Assembly (NCBI RefSeq): GCF_014650075.1
Contig: NZ_BMUG01000009.1
Coordinates: 1-64,000, forward strand
Origin: Streptomyces microflavus
GTDB taxonomy: Bacteria; Actinomycetota; Actinomycetes; Streptomycetales; Streptomycetaceae
Direction of reading: 5' to 3'
Length of the DNA: 64,000 bases
Shown piece by piece: positions 40,904-48,900 of the stretch. Each line of letters starts with the position of its first letter. Within the stretch, counting starts at the first letter, position 1. Below the pieces are notes generated by a model. It searched no databases, was not told where the DNA came from, and worked only from the letters and a program-made list of their open reading frames with translations. The translations under genes were made by a program, and so were the position numbers.

Positions 40904-41824
40904 GTGCCCCGGACAGCCAGCCCCGCCCGCCGCCGTCGCAGCCGCCTTCTCCGCTACGCGGCCGCCTTCGCCGTGCTCGCCGCGCTGGGCGGTTATCTGG
41001 CCGTGCAGTACGACTCCTCCACCACCGAGTCCGCGCCGCGCTGTGTCGTGCGGGCCGCCGACGGGGACCACACCTACGAGATGAGCCTGCACCAGGCGGC
41101 GAACGCGGCGACGATCTCCGCCGTGGGGACCACCCGCGGGATGCCGGAGCGGGCGGTGACGATCGCGATCGCGACGGCGATCCAGGAGTCCACGCTCCGC
41201 AACATCGACTACGGGGACCGCGACTCGGTCGGCCTGTTCCAGCAGCGGCCCTCGCAGGGCTGGGGCACCGTGGCGCAGATCATGGACCCGGTGTACTCGT
41301 CCGGGGAGTTCTACGACCACCTCGCCGAGGTCCCGGGCTACTCGCGGCTGCCGCTGACCGTGGCGGCACAGCGCGTGCAGCGCAGCGGCTTCCCGCAGGC
41401 GTACGCGAAGCACGAGCCGGACGCCGCGCTGCTGGCCGCCGCGCTGACCGGTCGCGAGCCCGCCGCGCTGAACTGCACGCCGCCGAAGAGGACCGACGAG
41501 AGCCCGGGGGACGCGGCGCAGGTGCGGGCCGAGCTGATCCGCACCTTCGGCAAGGACGTCCTCCCGGCCACGAAGGCGGCGGGCGCGTCGGCGGCCGCCT
41601 CCGTGTCGGTGCCCGTACCGGCGACGGCCCGGGCGAAGGCGGAGGGCGCGCCGCAGCGCGGCTGGGAGCTGGCGCACTGGGCGGTGGCGCACTCCGAGGA
41701 GCTGCGGATCGAGCGCGTGAGCTATGCCGACCGGGTCTGGGACGCCGGTTCGGGCTGGCGGACGGAACGCACGAAGGACAAGGAACCGGACACGACAGCC
41801 GTCGGGATCCGGGTCGCTCAGTAG
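40904..41824 (+). CDS. Secreted/anchored protein with lysozyme-like segment
   Basis: A 306-residue protein starting at GTG 40904 (VPRTASPARRRRSRLLR). A basic N-terminus and one helix (AAAFAVLAALGGYLAVQY, about 18-36) anchor or export it. The segment AIATAIQESTLRNIDYGDRDSVGLFQQRPSQGWGT is typical of lytic-transglycosylase-like proteins: ESTL holds the putative catalytic Glu. It may act on peptidoglycan. Similar Streptomyces proteins are sometimes annotated heavy-metal transporter, which the sequence does not support. It is divergent from dapE across the 34-base repeats. Confidence 0.72.
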   Translation: MPRTASPARRRRSRLLRYAAAFAVLAALGGYLAVQYDSSTTESAPRCVVRAADGDHTYEMSLHQAANAATISAVGTTRGMPERAVTIAIATAIQESTLRNIDYGDRDSVGLFQQRPSQGWGTVAQIMDPVYSSGEFYDHLAEVPGYSRLPLTVAAQRVQRSGFPQAYAKHEPDAALLAAALTGREPAALNCTPPKRTDESPGDAAQVRAELIRTFGKDVLPATKAAGASAAASVSVPVPATARAKAEGAPQRGWELAHWAVAHSEELRIERVSYADRVWDAGSGWRTERTKDKEPDTTAVGIRVAQ

Positions 41825-42111
41825 TACGGCCCGTCACCCGTTCGGACCCTTGAGGCTGCCGCTGCGGGCCCCCTGGACCGCCACTTCGGATTTTCGTTCA
41901 TGCAGCACCGATTCCCTTGCCGCCCATGGGAAGTGACGGTTCATCGAACGGCTCCGGAATGCTTTGTTTGCCCGGGTTCCTCCGCTGCGGATTATCGGAC
42001 GCATTACTCACTCTTTACCTTTGCCCGCCGCAACTTTCCCTCCCCTCCGACCTGTTGTCAGTGCGTCCGGCTCACCGGACCGAATCACTGACATCCCGTC
42101 GAAGGAGCACC

Positions 42112-42549
42112 ATGTCCCTCCCCCTGACCCGTCGGATCGCTCGTACCGCGCTGCTGATCGCCGCAGGTGCAGCCCCCGTGGTCGGTGCGGCCGGCGCCGC
42201 AGGTGCCGCAGAGCTCCCGCAGGCCCCGGACCTCGGCGGTCTGACCGCGCTGGACGGTGCCAGCCTTGGCAACACCCTGGACAGCACCGCCCAGCAGGGC
42301 ACCAAGGCGGCCGGTGACACCGGCGGCCGCCTCGTCGGCACCGCCCTTCCGGCCGCGGGCAGGACGGCCGGCCAGACCGCCAAGGTGGCCGCCCCCGCCG
42401 TCCAGGAGACCGCGGGCCAGACCGCGGGCAGCGCGGGCGAGGCCGTCGGCGGCGTCGCCGGTGCCGCCGGTGGCGGCCTGCCGACCGACGCCCTCGCGGG
42501 CGGTCTGCCCACCTCCGGTCTGCCGCTGAACGGTCTGCCGATCGGCTGA
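42112..42549 (+). CDS. Small secreted Ala/Gly-rich protein
   Basis: A 145-residue exported protein. The signal peptide covers about residues 1-33 (RRIARTALLIAAGAAPVVGAAG, cut after AAGAA). The mature part is Ala/Gly/Thr-rich, with repeats such as AGRTAGQTAKVAAP and ETAGQTAGSAGEAVGG and a C-terminal GGLPTSGLPLNGLPIG. The start at ATG 42112 has GAAGGAG upstream. No family is recognised; it may be a cell-surface or matrix protein. A perfect terminator follows 22 bases after the stop. Confidence 0.7.
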   Translation: MSLPLTRRIARTALLIAAGAAPVVGAAGAAGAAELPQAPDLGGLTALDGASLGNTLDSTAQQGTKAAGDTGGRLVGTALPAAGRTAGQTAKVAAPAVQETAGQTAGSAGEAVGGVAGAAGGGLPTDALAGGLPTSGLPLNGLPIG

Positions 42550-42570
42550 CCCACCGCCGTACGGCATACA

Positions 42571-42614
42571 TGCGAGAGGGCCCGGGGAGTGCGCACTCCC
42601 CGGGCCCTCTCGCA
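42571..42614. terminator. Perfect 44-base palindrome, bidirectional terminator
   Basis: Two 22-base arms (TGCGAGAGGGCCCGGGGAGT plus GC, and complement) with no loop base lie between the secreted protein gene and the convergent dapC. Confidence 0.85.
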
Positions 42615-42656
42615 CGTCCGCGTCAGGACAGGCGTACGTCCGCGTCAGGACAGGCG
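42614..42656. repeat. 22-base tandem duplication at the 3' end of dapC
   Basis: ACGTCCGCGTCAGGACAGGC plus GT occurs at 42614-42635 and again at 42636-42656. On the minus strand each copy reads CGCCTGTCCTGA, so the last codons and stop of dapC are duplicated just downstream. Confidence 0.75.
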
Positions 42657-43739
42657 CTTGACCGCCGCAGCCACCCGCTCGTCGGTCGCGGTGAACGCGA
42701 CCCGGACGAAGCGCTCGCCCGCCGGGCCGTAGAAGTCGCCGGGCGCCACCAGGATGCCCAGCTCCGCGAGGTACGCCACGGTCTCCCAGCACGGCTCGCC
42801 GCGGGTCGCCCAGAGGTAGAGGCTCGCCTCGCTGTGCTCGATCCGGAAGCCGTGCGCCTCCAGGGCGGCGCGCAGGGCCAGGCGCCGGTCCGCGTACCGG
42901 GCGCGCTGCTCGGCCACGTGCACGTCGTCACCGAGGGCGGCGACGGCGGCGGCCTGCACGGGGGCGGGCGTCATCATCCCGCCGTGCTTGCGGATCAGCA
43001 GCAGCTCACCGAGGACGGCCGCGTCGCCCGCGATGAACGCGGCCCGGTAGCCGGCCAGGTTGGAGCGCTTGGAGAGCGAGTGGACGGCGACGATCCCGTC
43101 GTAGTGACCGCCGCAGACGTCCGGGTGGAGCACCGAGACCGGCTCGGCGTCCCAGCCGAGCTCCAGGTAGCACTCGTCACTGAAGACCAGCACCCCGTGC
43201 TCGCGCGCCCACGCCACGATCCGGGTGAGCTCGTCCTTGGGGAGCACCTTCCCGGTCGGGTTGGAGGGCGAGTTGAGCCACAGGAGCTTCAGCCCCGCCG
43301 GGTCCAGCTCGGTCGGGTCGTCGTAGACGACGGGCTCCGCACCGCAGAGCCGGGCGCCGACCTCGTACGTCGGGTAGGCGAGCCGCGGGTAGGCGACCCT
43401 GTCGCCCGCGCCGAGCCCGAGCTGCGTCGGCAGCCACGCCACCAGCTCCTTGGAGCCGACGACCGGCAGCACGTTGGCATGGGTCACCCCGACCGCGCCG
43501 AGGCGCCCCTCCACCCAGCCGGTGAGCGCGTCGCGCAGGGCCTCGGTCCCCCACACCGTCGGATAGCCGGGGCTGTCGGCGGCGGCGGCGAGCGCCCGCT
43601 GGACCACCTCGGGCACCGGGTCCACCGGCGTACCGACGGAGAGGTCCACGATGCCGTCCGGGTGGGCCTGGGCCGTCGTCTTGTACGGCGTGAGCCTGTC
43701 CCAGGGGAAGACCGGGAGGCGGGAGGAGACTGCGGACAC
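42645..43739 (-). CDS. dapC: N-succinyldiaminopimelate aminotransferase
   Basis: A 364-residue PLP-dependent class I aminotransferase of lysine and cell-wall DAP synthesis. The PLP lysine is K224 in SLSKRSNLAGYR; other markers are LNSPSNPTGKVL (Asn), VFSDECYLELGW (Asp, Tyr). It starts at GTG 43739 (VSAVSSRLPVFPWD); the open frame continues upstream but there is AGAG-like ribosome sequence before this GTG. It lies 114 bases downstream of the ferredoxin gene in the same direction, an order (fdxC, dapC) I recall from Mycobacterium (Rv1177-Rv1178). Confidence 0.9.
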   Translation of the reverse strand: MSAVSSRLPVFPWDRLTPYKTTAQAHPDGIVDLSVGTPVDPVPEVVQRALAAAADSPGYPTVWGTEALRDALTGWVEGRLGAVGVTHANVLPVVGSKELVAWLPTQLGLGAGDRVAYPRLAYPTYEVGARLCGAEPVVYDDPTELDPAGLKLLWLNSPSNPTGKVLPKDELTRIVAWAREHGVLVFSDECYLELGWDAEPVSVLHPDVCGGHYDGIVAVHSLSKRSNLAGYRAAFIAGDAAVLGELLLIRKHGGMMTPAPVQAAAVAALGDDVHVAEQRARYADRRLALRAALEAHGFRIEHSEASLYLWATRGEPCWETVAYLAELGILVAPGDFYGPAGERFVRVAFTATDERVAAAVKRLS

Positions 43740-43853
43740 GGGTCTCTGCTTTCTCGGGTTCTCGGGCCGTTCCCGGCCGTACGGGGAAACGCCTCGGCCC
43801 CGCACGGTGACAAGCCGTACGGGACCGGGCTGCGCACTTGGTGCCGCTGCCGC

Positions 43854-44174
43854 CTACTGGTTCTGCGGCGGCAGTCCGGCGACGAACGCGTGGTCGCGCT
43901 CGATGAGACCCAGCTTCGAGGCACCACCCGGGGAGCCGAGGTCGTCGAAGAACTCGACGTTCGCCTTGTAGTAGTCCTTCCACTCCTCCGGAGTGTCGTC
44001 CTCGTAGAAGATGGCCTCGACCGGGCAGACCGGCTCACAGGCTCCGCAGTCGACGCACTCGTCCGGGTGGATGTACAAGGACCGCTGGCCCTCGTAGATG
44101 CAGTCGACGGGGCACTCTTCGATGCAGGCCTTGTCCTTCACGTCGACACAAGGCTGCGCGATGACGTAGGTCAC
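43854..44174 (-). CDS. fdxA: 7Fe ferredoxin
   Basis: A 106-residue electron carrier with one 3Fe-4S and one 4Fe-4S cluster. Cys residues are at 9, 17, 21, 25 and 40, 43, 46, 50, in the patterns CVDVKDKACIEECPVDC and CVDCGACEPVCP. The long C-terminal helix region (residues 60-106) is typical for the FdxA group of actinobacteria. It starts at GTG 44174 behind GAGGAGGAAC. It is divergent from the GNAT gene. Confidence 0.93.
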   Translation of the reverse strand: MTYVIAQPCVDVKDKACIEECPVDCIYEGQRSLYIHPDECVDCGACEPVCPVEAIFYEDDTPEEWKDYYKANVEFFDDLGSPGGASKLGLIERDHAFVAGLPPQNQ

Positions 44175-44291
44175 GCTGTCGTTCCTCCTCGGTAGGGCGT
44201 TGGCTCTCGCGCGGGAGCGCGGCGTCGTCGATGCCCGCCCCTAGTATCTCCGTTCTCGGGCACGATCCGAACAGGAGGGGCGGACAGAGCT

Positions 44292-45293
44292 GTGGAATTC
44301 ACCATGGGCGGACGGCTGGAAATCCGCATCACACCGGCTGACGTGGGCAAACGGGTCTCCGTCCGGCGGCGCCCCGAGGGGGACGGCGCAGGCGCGGAGT
44401 TCACGGACACGGTCGGTGTTCTCACATCATGGAACGACGGTGTGGTCTCGATCACACGAAAGAGCGGGGAGTCCGTCCACATCGTGGAATCGTCCCTGGT
44501 CGCGGGCAAGGTCGTGCCCGCCGCCCCGGCCCGCAGGCGGGGCCCGGCGGCCTCCTTCCGGGAGCTGGCCGCCGTCACCGCCCGCGCCTGGCAGCCGGTG
44601 GAGAGCGAACCCCTGGGCGAGTGGCGGCTGCGCGCCGCCGGAGGCTTCACCCGGCGCGCCAACTCCGCGCTGCCGCTCGGCGATCCGGGCCTGCCGCTCG
44701 GCGAGGCGTTCGGGCGGGTCGAGCGCTGGTACGAGGAGCGGGGCCTGCCCGCGTACATCCAGACGGCGACCGGGGCCGAGGGGACGCAGGAGACCCTCTG
44801 CGCGGAGCTGGAGCGGCACGGGTGGCGGCGCGAGGTCACGGCCGAGGTGCGGATCGCCGCGCTGGCGCCGGTCGGTGACCTGGACGCGGACGTCACGGCG
44901 GTGCGGCTGACCCGCGAGCCGGACGAGGCCTGGCTCTCCCGCTACCAGCGCTTCTCCACCCCCGGCCCCCATGTGCTGCGGGTACTGGGCAGCGGTCCCA
45001 CCGTCTGGTTCGCCACGGTGGCGGGCGAGGCCGGCGGGGAGGCGCCCGCGGCGATCGGCCGGTGCGTGGTGGACGGGAGGTGGGCGGGGTTCATGGCCGT
45101 CGAGGTCGCCCCCGAGCACCGGCGGCGCGGGCTGGCCACCTCGGTGATGGCGGCCCTGGCCCGCCGGGCCCTGGACGAGGGCGCTTCGGCGGCCTGGCTC
45201 CAGGTGGAGGAGGACAATGAAGGGGCGCGGGCCCTGTACGACGGCATGGGCTTCGCGGCGCACCACCGCTACCACCACTTCCGGCCCGCCTGA
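44292..45293 (+). CDS. GNAT family N-acetyltransferase (Rv0428c/cg3035-like)
   Basis: A 333-residue protein. The N-terminal 80 residues form an SH3-like small domain (GGRLEIRITPADVGKRVSVRRR, then GVLTSWNDGVVSITRKSG). The C-terminal GNAT domain has the acetyl-CoA motif APEHRRRGLATSVM and a final strand ARALYDGMGFAAHHRYHHF. This two-part layout fits the actinobacterial Rv0428c/cg3035 family. The acceptor substrate is unknown. It starts at GTG 44292 with GGAGGGG upstream; TAGTAT at about 44243 could be the -10. Confidence 0.85.
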   Translation: MEFTMGGRLEIRITPADVGKRVSVRRRPEGDGAGAEFTDTVGVLTSWNDGVVSITRKSGESVHIVESSLVAGKVVPAAPARRRGPAASFRELAAVTARAWQPVESEPLGEWRLRAAGGFTRRANSALPLGDPGLPLGEAFGRVERWYEERGLPAYIQTATGAEGTQETLCAELERHGWRREVTAEVRIAALAPVGDLDADVTAVRLTREPDEAWLSRYQRFSTPGPHVLRVLGSGPTVWFATVAGEAGGEAPAAIGRCVVDGRWAGFMAVEVAPEHRRRGLATSVMAALARRALDEGASAAWLQVEEDNEGARALYDGMGFAAHHRYHHFRPA

Positions 45294-45364
45294 CGAGGCC
45301 CGGAGCGGGGAGCCGGGCGGGGGCAGGGCACGGCAGCAGGGACGAGCAGGGACATGGTTCGCAT

Positions 45365-46246
45365 ATGAGCGCGCAGGATTCCGGTACGGCCGACCGCCGA
45401 CGGCAGTTCGCCGAGGAGGCCCGGTCCGAACGGCCGGATCTGGCACTGCTCTGTCTGCTGCTGGGCGCGGAGGCGGGCCCGGTCGGCCCCGACGAACCGC
45501 GCCCGGTCGAGCCGCACGAGGTCTCCCCCGACCCGTACGGGGTCGACGCGGCGCAGATCGAACTGGACCGGCTCGCCGGACTGCTGCCGTACGGCTCCCG
45601 CTCCCCCGCCGCGTGGGCCTCGGCGCTGTCGGAACTGCTGGGCGGGCGGTTCGAGTTCAGCGGCTCGTCGGCCGACTACCAGCGGCTGGAGTCCTCACTG
45701 CTCCAGCAGGTGCTGCGGCGTCGCCGGGGGCTGCCGATCCTGCTCTCGGTGGTCTGGATCGAGGTCGCCCGGCGGGCCGGCGCCCCGGTGTACGGGGTGG
45801 CGCTGCCCGGCCACTTCGTGGTCGGTTTCGGGGACCCCGCACAGCCGGTGCTCGTCGATCCGTTCGCCGGGGGCGCGCCGTTGACCGGTGAGGACGCCGA
45901 TCTCCTGGTCGCCGGGGCGACGGGGGCACGGCTTGAGCCCTCCATGCTGACGCCCGCGCGGCCGCTGGAGATCGTGCTGCGCATCCTCAACAACATCAGG
46001 GCCTGGGCCACCGCCCGCCCCGAGCGCACGGATGTGGCCCTCTGGGCGGTGGAGCTCTCACTGCTCCTGCCCTCGCACCCGGCACGGCTGCGCTACGAAC
46101 GGGCCCAGCTGCTGGTCCAGCGCGGGGAGTTCCAGCGCGGGGCGGCGGAGATGGAGGAGTACGCGGAGGTACTCGACACCATCGAGCCGACGACCGCCGA
46201 GTCGGTCCGCCGGAAGGCCCAGGCTGCCCGCGCCCTGCTGAACTGA
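45365..46246 (+). CDS. SirB1-like transglutaminase-family protein
   Basis: A 293-residue protein with the SirB1 N-terminal domain (about 40-190): LSELLGGRFEFSGSSADYQRLESSLLQQVLRRRRGLPILLSVVWIEVARRAG, then ALPGHFVVGF with the conserved His. The usual transglutaminase Cys is replaced (LPILLSVV), so it is likely non-enzymatic or divergent, as in many SirB1 proteins. The C-terminal part has TPR-like helices (LRYERAQLLVQRGEFQRGAAEMEEY). Function is unknown. It ends 250 bases before amfR. Confidence 0.8.
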   Translation: MSAQDSGTADRRRQFAEEARSERPDLALLCLLLGAEAGPVGPDEPRPVEPHEVSPDPYGVDAAQIELDRLAGLLPYGSRSPAAWASALSELLGGRFEFSGSSADYQRLESSLLQQVLRRRRGLPILLSVVWIEVARRAGAPVYGVALPGHFVVGFGDPAQPVLVDPFAGGAPLTGEDADLLVAGATGARLEPSMLTPARPLEIVLRILNNIRAWATARPERTDVALWAVELSLLLPSHPARLRYERAQLLVQRGEFQRGAAEMEEYAEVLDTIEPTTAESVRRKAQAARALLN

Positions 46247-46479
46247 AACGGCCCGCGCACCGCTGAACTACCCCGGAAACCGGCCGGATTCAGCCGTTCC
46301 GCCACCCGATGCGCTCCCGCTGTACATCCGAACGCCCCCATCCGCGCCCATCAGGCACGGGAATCCGCCAATTCGTCGGCATACCCGAATGCTCATGCGT
46401 TCCACTGGAGACCCGTCACCCGACGCGCACACACCATCGCATTCTGCGATACGCCTGTAGTGCGCGCGCCAGGAGAGAA

Positions 46480-46497
46480 ATGCCGAGGGCAGCCTGA
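46480..46497 (+). CDS. Candidate five-codon leader frame before amfR
   Basis: ATG 46480 opens MPRAA and stops at TGA 46495-46497, whose last base is the first base of the amfR ATG. AGGAGAG directly precedes it. The amfR start itself has only GAGGG within the mini frame. Translation of the mini frame could deliver ribosomes to amfR. Confidence 0.3.
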   Translation: MPRAA

Positions 46498-47102
46498 TGA
46501 CAACCGTTCTGCTGGTCCACACCGTGCCCCTGTGGCGCGCTTCGCTGGCCTCCCTGCTCGGTGCGGGGCAGGGAATAGAGGTACGGACCGCCGACCGGGG
46601 CGCGATACGTTCGGCGCTCGCCGGAACGGGGCCCGATGTGCTCCTCACCGACCTCGACTGTCCGGATGCCCTGGACGTCCTGGAGGAGGTGAGGTCGCTG
46701 GCCGGACCGCACGGCAGGCGCTGTCCGCTGGCCGTGCTCACCTGCAGCGACCGGCCGCGGGGGCTGCGCCGGGCCTATGAGGCGGGCGCCCGTGGCTATA
46801 TCGACAAGTACCGCCCGGTGGACGATCTCTCCGAGGTCATGCACAAACTGGCCGACGGCGGGCGGCATATCGACGAGTCACTTGCCTTCAGCCTGTTGCA
46901 GGTGGCCGACATGCCCTTATCTCCCAGGGAATTGGGCGTGCTCGCCCTCGCCGAGGGCGGGGAAACCGTCTCGGGTATCGCGCAGCGGCTGCATCTGACC
47001 CCGGGGACGGTCCGCAATTACCTGGCCGCCGCCATTCGGAAATCCGGGGCGCGCAATCGGGTGGACGCCATCAGAAGAGCGAAGGAGGCGGGCTGGATTT
47101 GA
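46497..47102 (+). CDS. amfR: LuxR-type atypical response regulator of the lanthipeptide cluster (RamR/AmfR)
   Basis: A 201-residue activator. The receiver-like domain covers 1-120 and the LuxR/FixJ helix-turn-helix 142-200 (LSPRELGVLALAEGGETVSGIAQRLHLTPGTVRNYLAAAI). The acidic pair normally after the first strand is missing (LLVHTVPLW), though Asp52/Asp54 and Lys104 remain. This matches RamR/AmfR, which act without ordinary phosphorylation. No kinase gene is near. Leu141 is encoded by TTA (46917-46919), the rare bldA-dependent codon. The gene converges on the transporter gene amfA and overlaps its 3' end by 32 bases. Confidence 0.88.
   Translation: MTTVLLVHTVPLWRASLASLLGAGQGIEVRTADRGAIRSALAGTGPDVLLTDLDCPDALDVLEEVRSLAGPHGRRCPLAVLTCSDRPRGLRRAYEAGARGYIDKYRPVDDLSEVMHKLADGGRHIDESLAFSLLQVADMPLSPRELGVLALAEGGETVSGIAQRLHLTPGTVRNYLAAAIRKSGARNRVDAIRRAKEAGWI
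46917..46919 (+). promoter_or_regulatory. TTA codon in amfR (bldA-dependent translation)
   Basis: The codon is in frame (codon 141). TTA is read only by the bldA tRNA in Streptomyces, which becomes abundant late, so AmfR synthesis should depend on bldA. Confidence 0.85.
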
Positions 47103-48900
47103 GCCCGTTCTCGCGGGGCCGGCCGTCCGGTTCACCGTTCTCGCGGGGCTCTTCGTCCGGTTCCCAGAGTCCGGCCAGGTCCCGGTAGAGGGCCGAGGTG
47201 CGCAGCAGCTCCGCGGAGGTTCCGCAGCAGGTGCGGGGCCCGTCCATCACGAGGATCCGGTCGGCGCGCCGGGCCGAGCTGAGCCGGTGGGCGACGACCA
47301 CCAGGGCGCCCGGCAGGGCGGCGAACGCGAGCTCGGCGCGGGTCTCGGCGGCCGGGTCGAGCCGGCTGGTGGCCTCGTCGAGGACGATGAGCGGCGGGGC
47401 GGCCACATAGGCGCGGCCGAGGGCGATGAGCTGGCGTTCACCCTGGGAGAGCCGGTCCGGTTCCAGGGGTGCGTCGAGGGAGCCGAGCCGGGAGAGCAGG
47501 GGGTCCAGGCCGAGCGCGTCGATCATGGCGGCGAGGTCGCGGTCGCCCGCGGCGGGACGGAGGTAGCAGAAGTTGTCCCGCAGCGAACCGGTGAACACGT
47601 AGGCGTGCTGGGGCAGCAGGACGCGTACGGCGGTGGCGTCGGCCGGGCGCACCGGCCGCCCGTGCCAGCGCACCGCGCCTGCCGTGGGCCGCTCCACCCC
47701 GGCGATGACGGCGGCGAGCGTCGACTTGCCGCTCCCGCTCGGCCCGACGACCGCGAGGTGCTCGCCGGGGGCGACGGTGAGCGAGAGCCGGTCCAGGACG
47801 GGGTGCGCGGCCGGTCCGTACGCGAAGGTGACCGCCCGGAGTTCGGCCACGGGCGCGGAGCCCCGTACAGGTGGCACGGAAGGCGGCCGGTCGTCGGCGG
47901 CGGGCGGTGGCGGCGCGTCCGTGAACCGGTCCAGGACCACCAGCAGGCGGCCGCCGACGGTGGAGAGCATGGTCATCAGCGCCTGGACGGCCGGGGCCAG
48001 CGCCTGGGTGAGGTAGGTGAGCGCGCCCACCAGCGCGCCGGGCGTGAGGCCGTCGCGCAGCAGCCAGGGGGCGCCGAGCAGCAGCAGGAGCGGCGGGAAC
48101 CGGCCGCAGACCGCGAGCGCCACCACGCGTACGCCGGACCAGCGGGCCAGCGAACGGGCCGCGCGGACCTGGTCGTCGGCCAGGGCCCGGGACTCCGCCA
48201 CCGTGCGGTCGGCGGCCCCGGCGGCGGCGATGTCCCGCAGATCGGCGGCGGCCTTGCCCGCGTGGGCGGCGTACGCCTCGTCGGCGGTGAGGTAGTCGCG
48301 CTGGCGGGCGGCCATCGGCAGCAGGGTGGCCAGGAACAGGGCGGCGCCCAGGATCAGCGGGGGCAGCACGATCAGCAGGAGCCTCGGCTCCAGGGCGAGC
48401 AGCCCGGCCACGGCCCCGGCCACCGTGAACACGAACGACCTGAGGGTCAGGACGAGTCCGGCCCAACCGTCCCGGGCGATCTCACTCTGATGAGTGACCT
48501 GGGAGAGGGAGCGGGCGGTGGTGCCGGCGGGGTGCGCGAGGGCGCCCGCGAGCGCCCGGGAGACCGCGCGCCGCACGAGCCCGTCGCGCAGCGGCTCCAC
48601 CAGGTCGGCGAGGCGGCCGAAGACCCCGCGGGTGGCGAGCTGGGCGGGGAGCACGGCGACGGCGGCGACGGCCAGCCAGAGGAGGCCGGTGAGCGGGCGT
48701 CCGGCGAGGAAGCCGTGGTCGAGTGCCCGGGCCACGCCGTATCCGCCGAGGAAGGTCTGGACGAACTCCAGCAGGGACCAGCCGGCCAGCCGCAGCACGG
48801 TTCCGGTGCGGGCGCGGAGGAAGGGGCGGGCGTCCCGGGTGACCCGGGTGAGGGCGCCGTCGCGGCGGCTGTCCCCCTTGGCCGGTCGGGGTGGCGTCAC
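47071..48900 (-). CDS. amfA: ABC half-transporter of the lanthipeptide cluster (AmfA/RamB type)
   Basis: A 609-residue ABC exporter half: six-helix membrane domain (about 35-325) and ATPase domain with Walker A GPSGSGKS at 386-393, signature LSQGERQ and Walker B LIVLDEATSRLD, with the normal catalytic Glu. It should pair with AmfB to export the modified peptide. The start is GTG 48900, overlapping the amfB stop as GTGA. The C-terminal tail (NGLKSSPPPSLF) runs into the amfR gene on the other strand. The A/B naming follows the S. griseus order and is tentative. Confidence 0.85.
   Translation of the reverse strand: MTPPRPAKGDSRRDGALTRVTRDARPFLRARTGTVLRLAGWSLLEFVQTFLGGYGVARALDHGFLAGRPLTGLLWLAVAAVAVLPAQLATRGVFGRLADLVEPLRDGLVRRAVSRALAGALAHPAGTTARSLSQVTHQSEIARDGWAGLVLTLRSFVFTVAGAVAGLLALEPRLLLIVLPPLILGAALFLATLLPMAARQRDYLTADEAYAAHAGKAAADLRDIAAAGAADRTVAESRALADDQVRAARSLARWSGVRVVALAVCGRFPPLLLLLGAPWLLRDGLTPGALVGALTYLTQALAPAVQALMTMLSTVGGRLLVVLDRFTDAPPPPAADDRPPSVPPVRGSAPVAELRAVTFAYGPAAHPVLDRLSLTVAPGEHLAVVGPSGSGKSTLAAVIAGVERPTAGAVRWHGRPVRPADATAVRVLLPQHAYVFTGSLRDNFCYLRPAAGDRDLAAMIDALGLDPLLSRLGSLDAPLEPDRLSQGERQLIALGRAYVAAPPLIVLDEATSRLDPAAETRAELAFAALPGALVVVAHRLSSARRADRILVMDGPRTCCGTSAELLRTSALYRDLAGLWEPDEEPRENGEPDGRPRENGLKSSPPPSLF

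Noticed and set aside
40904..41824. Heavy-metal transporter annotation
   Set aside because: There is only one membrane helix and a lysozyme-like segment; no metal-transport motif is visible.
45365..46246. Active transglutaminase
   Set aside because: The Cys expected in the catalytic position is missing in the LPILLSVVW segment, so activity is not claimed.
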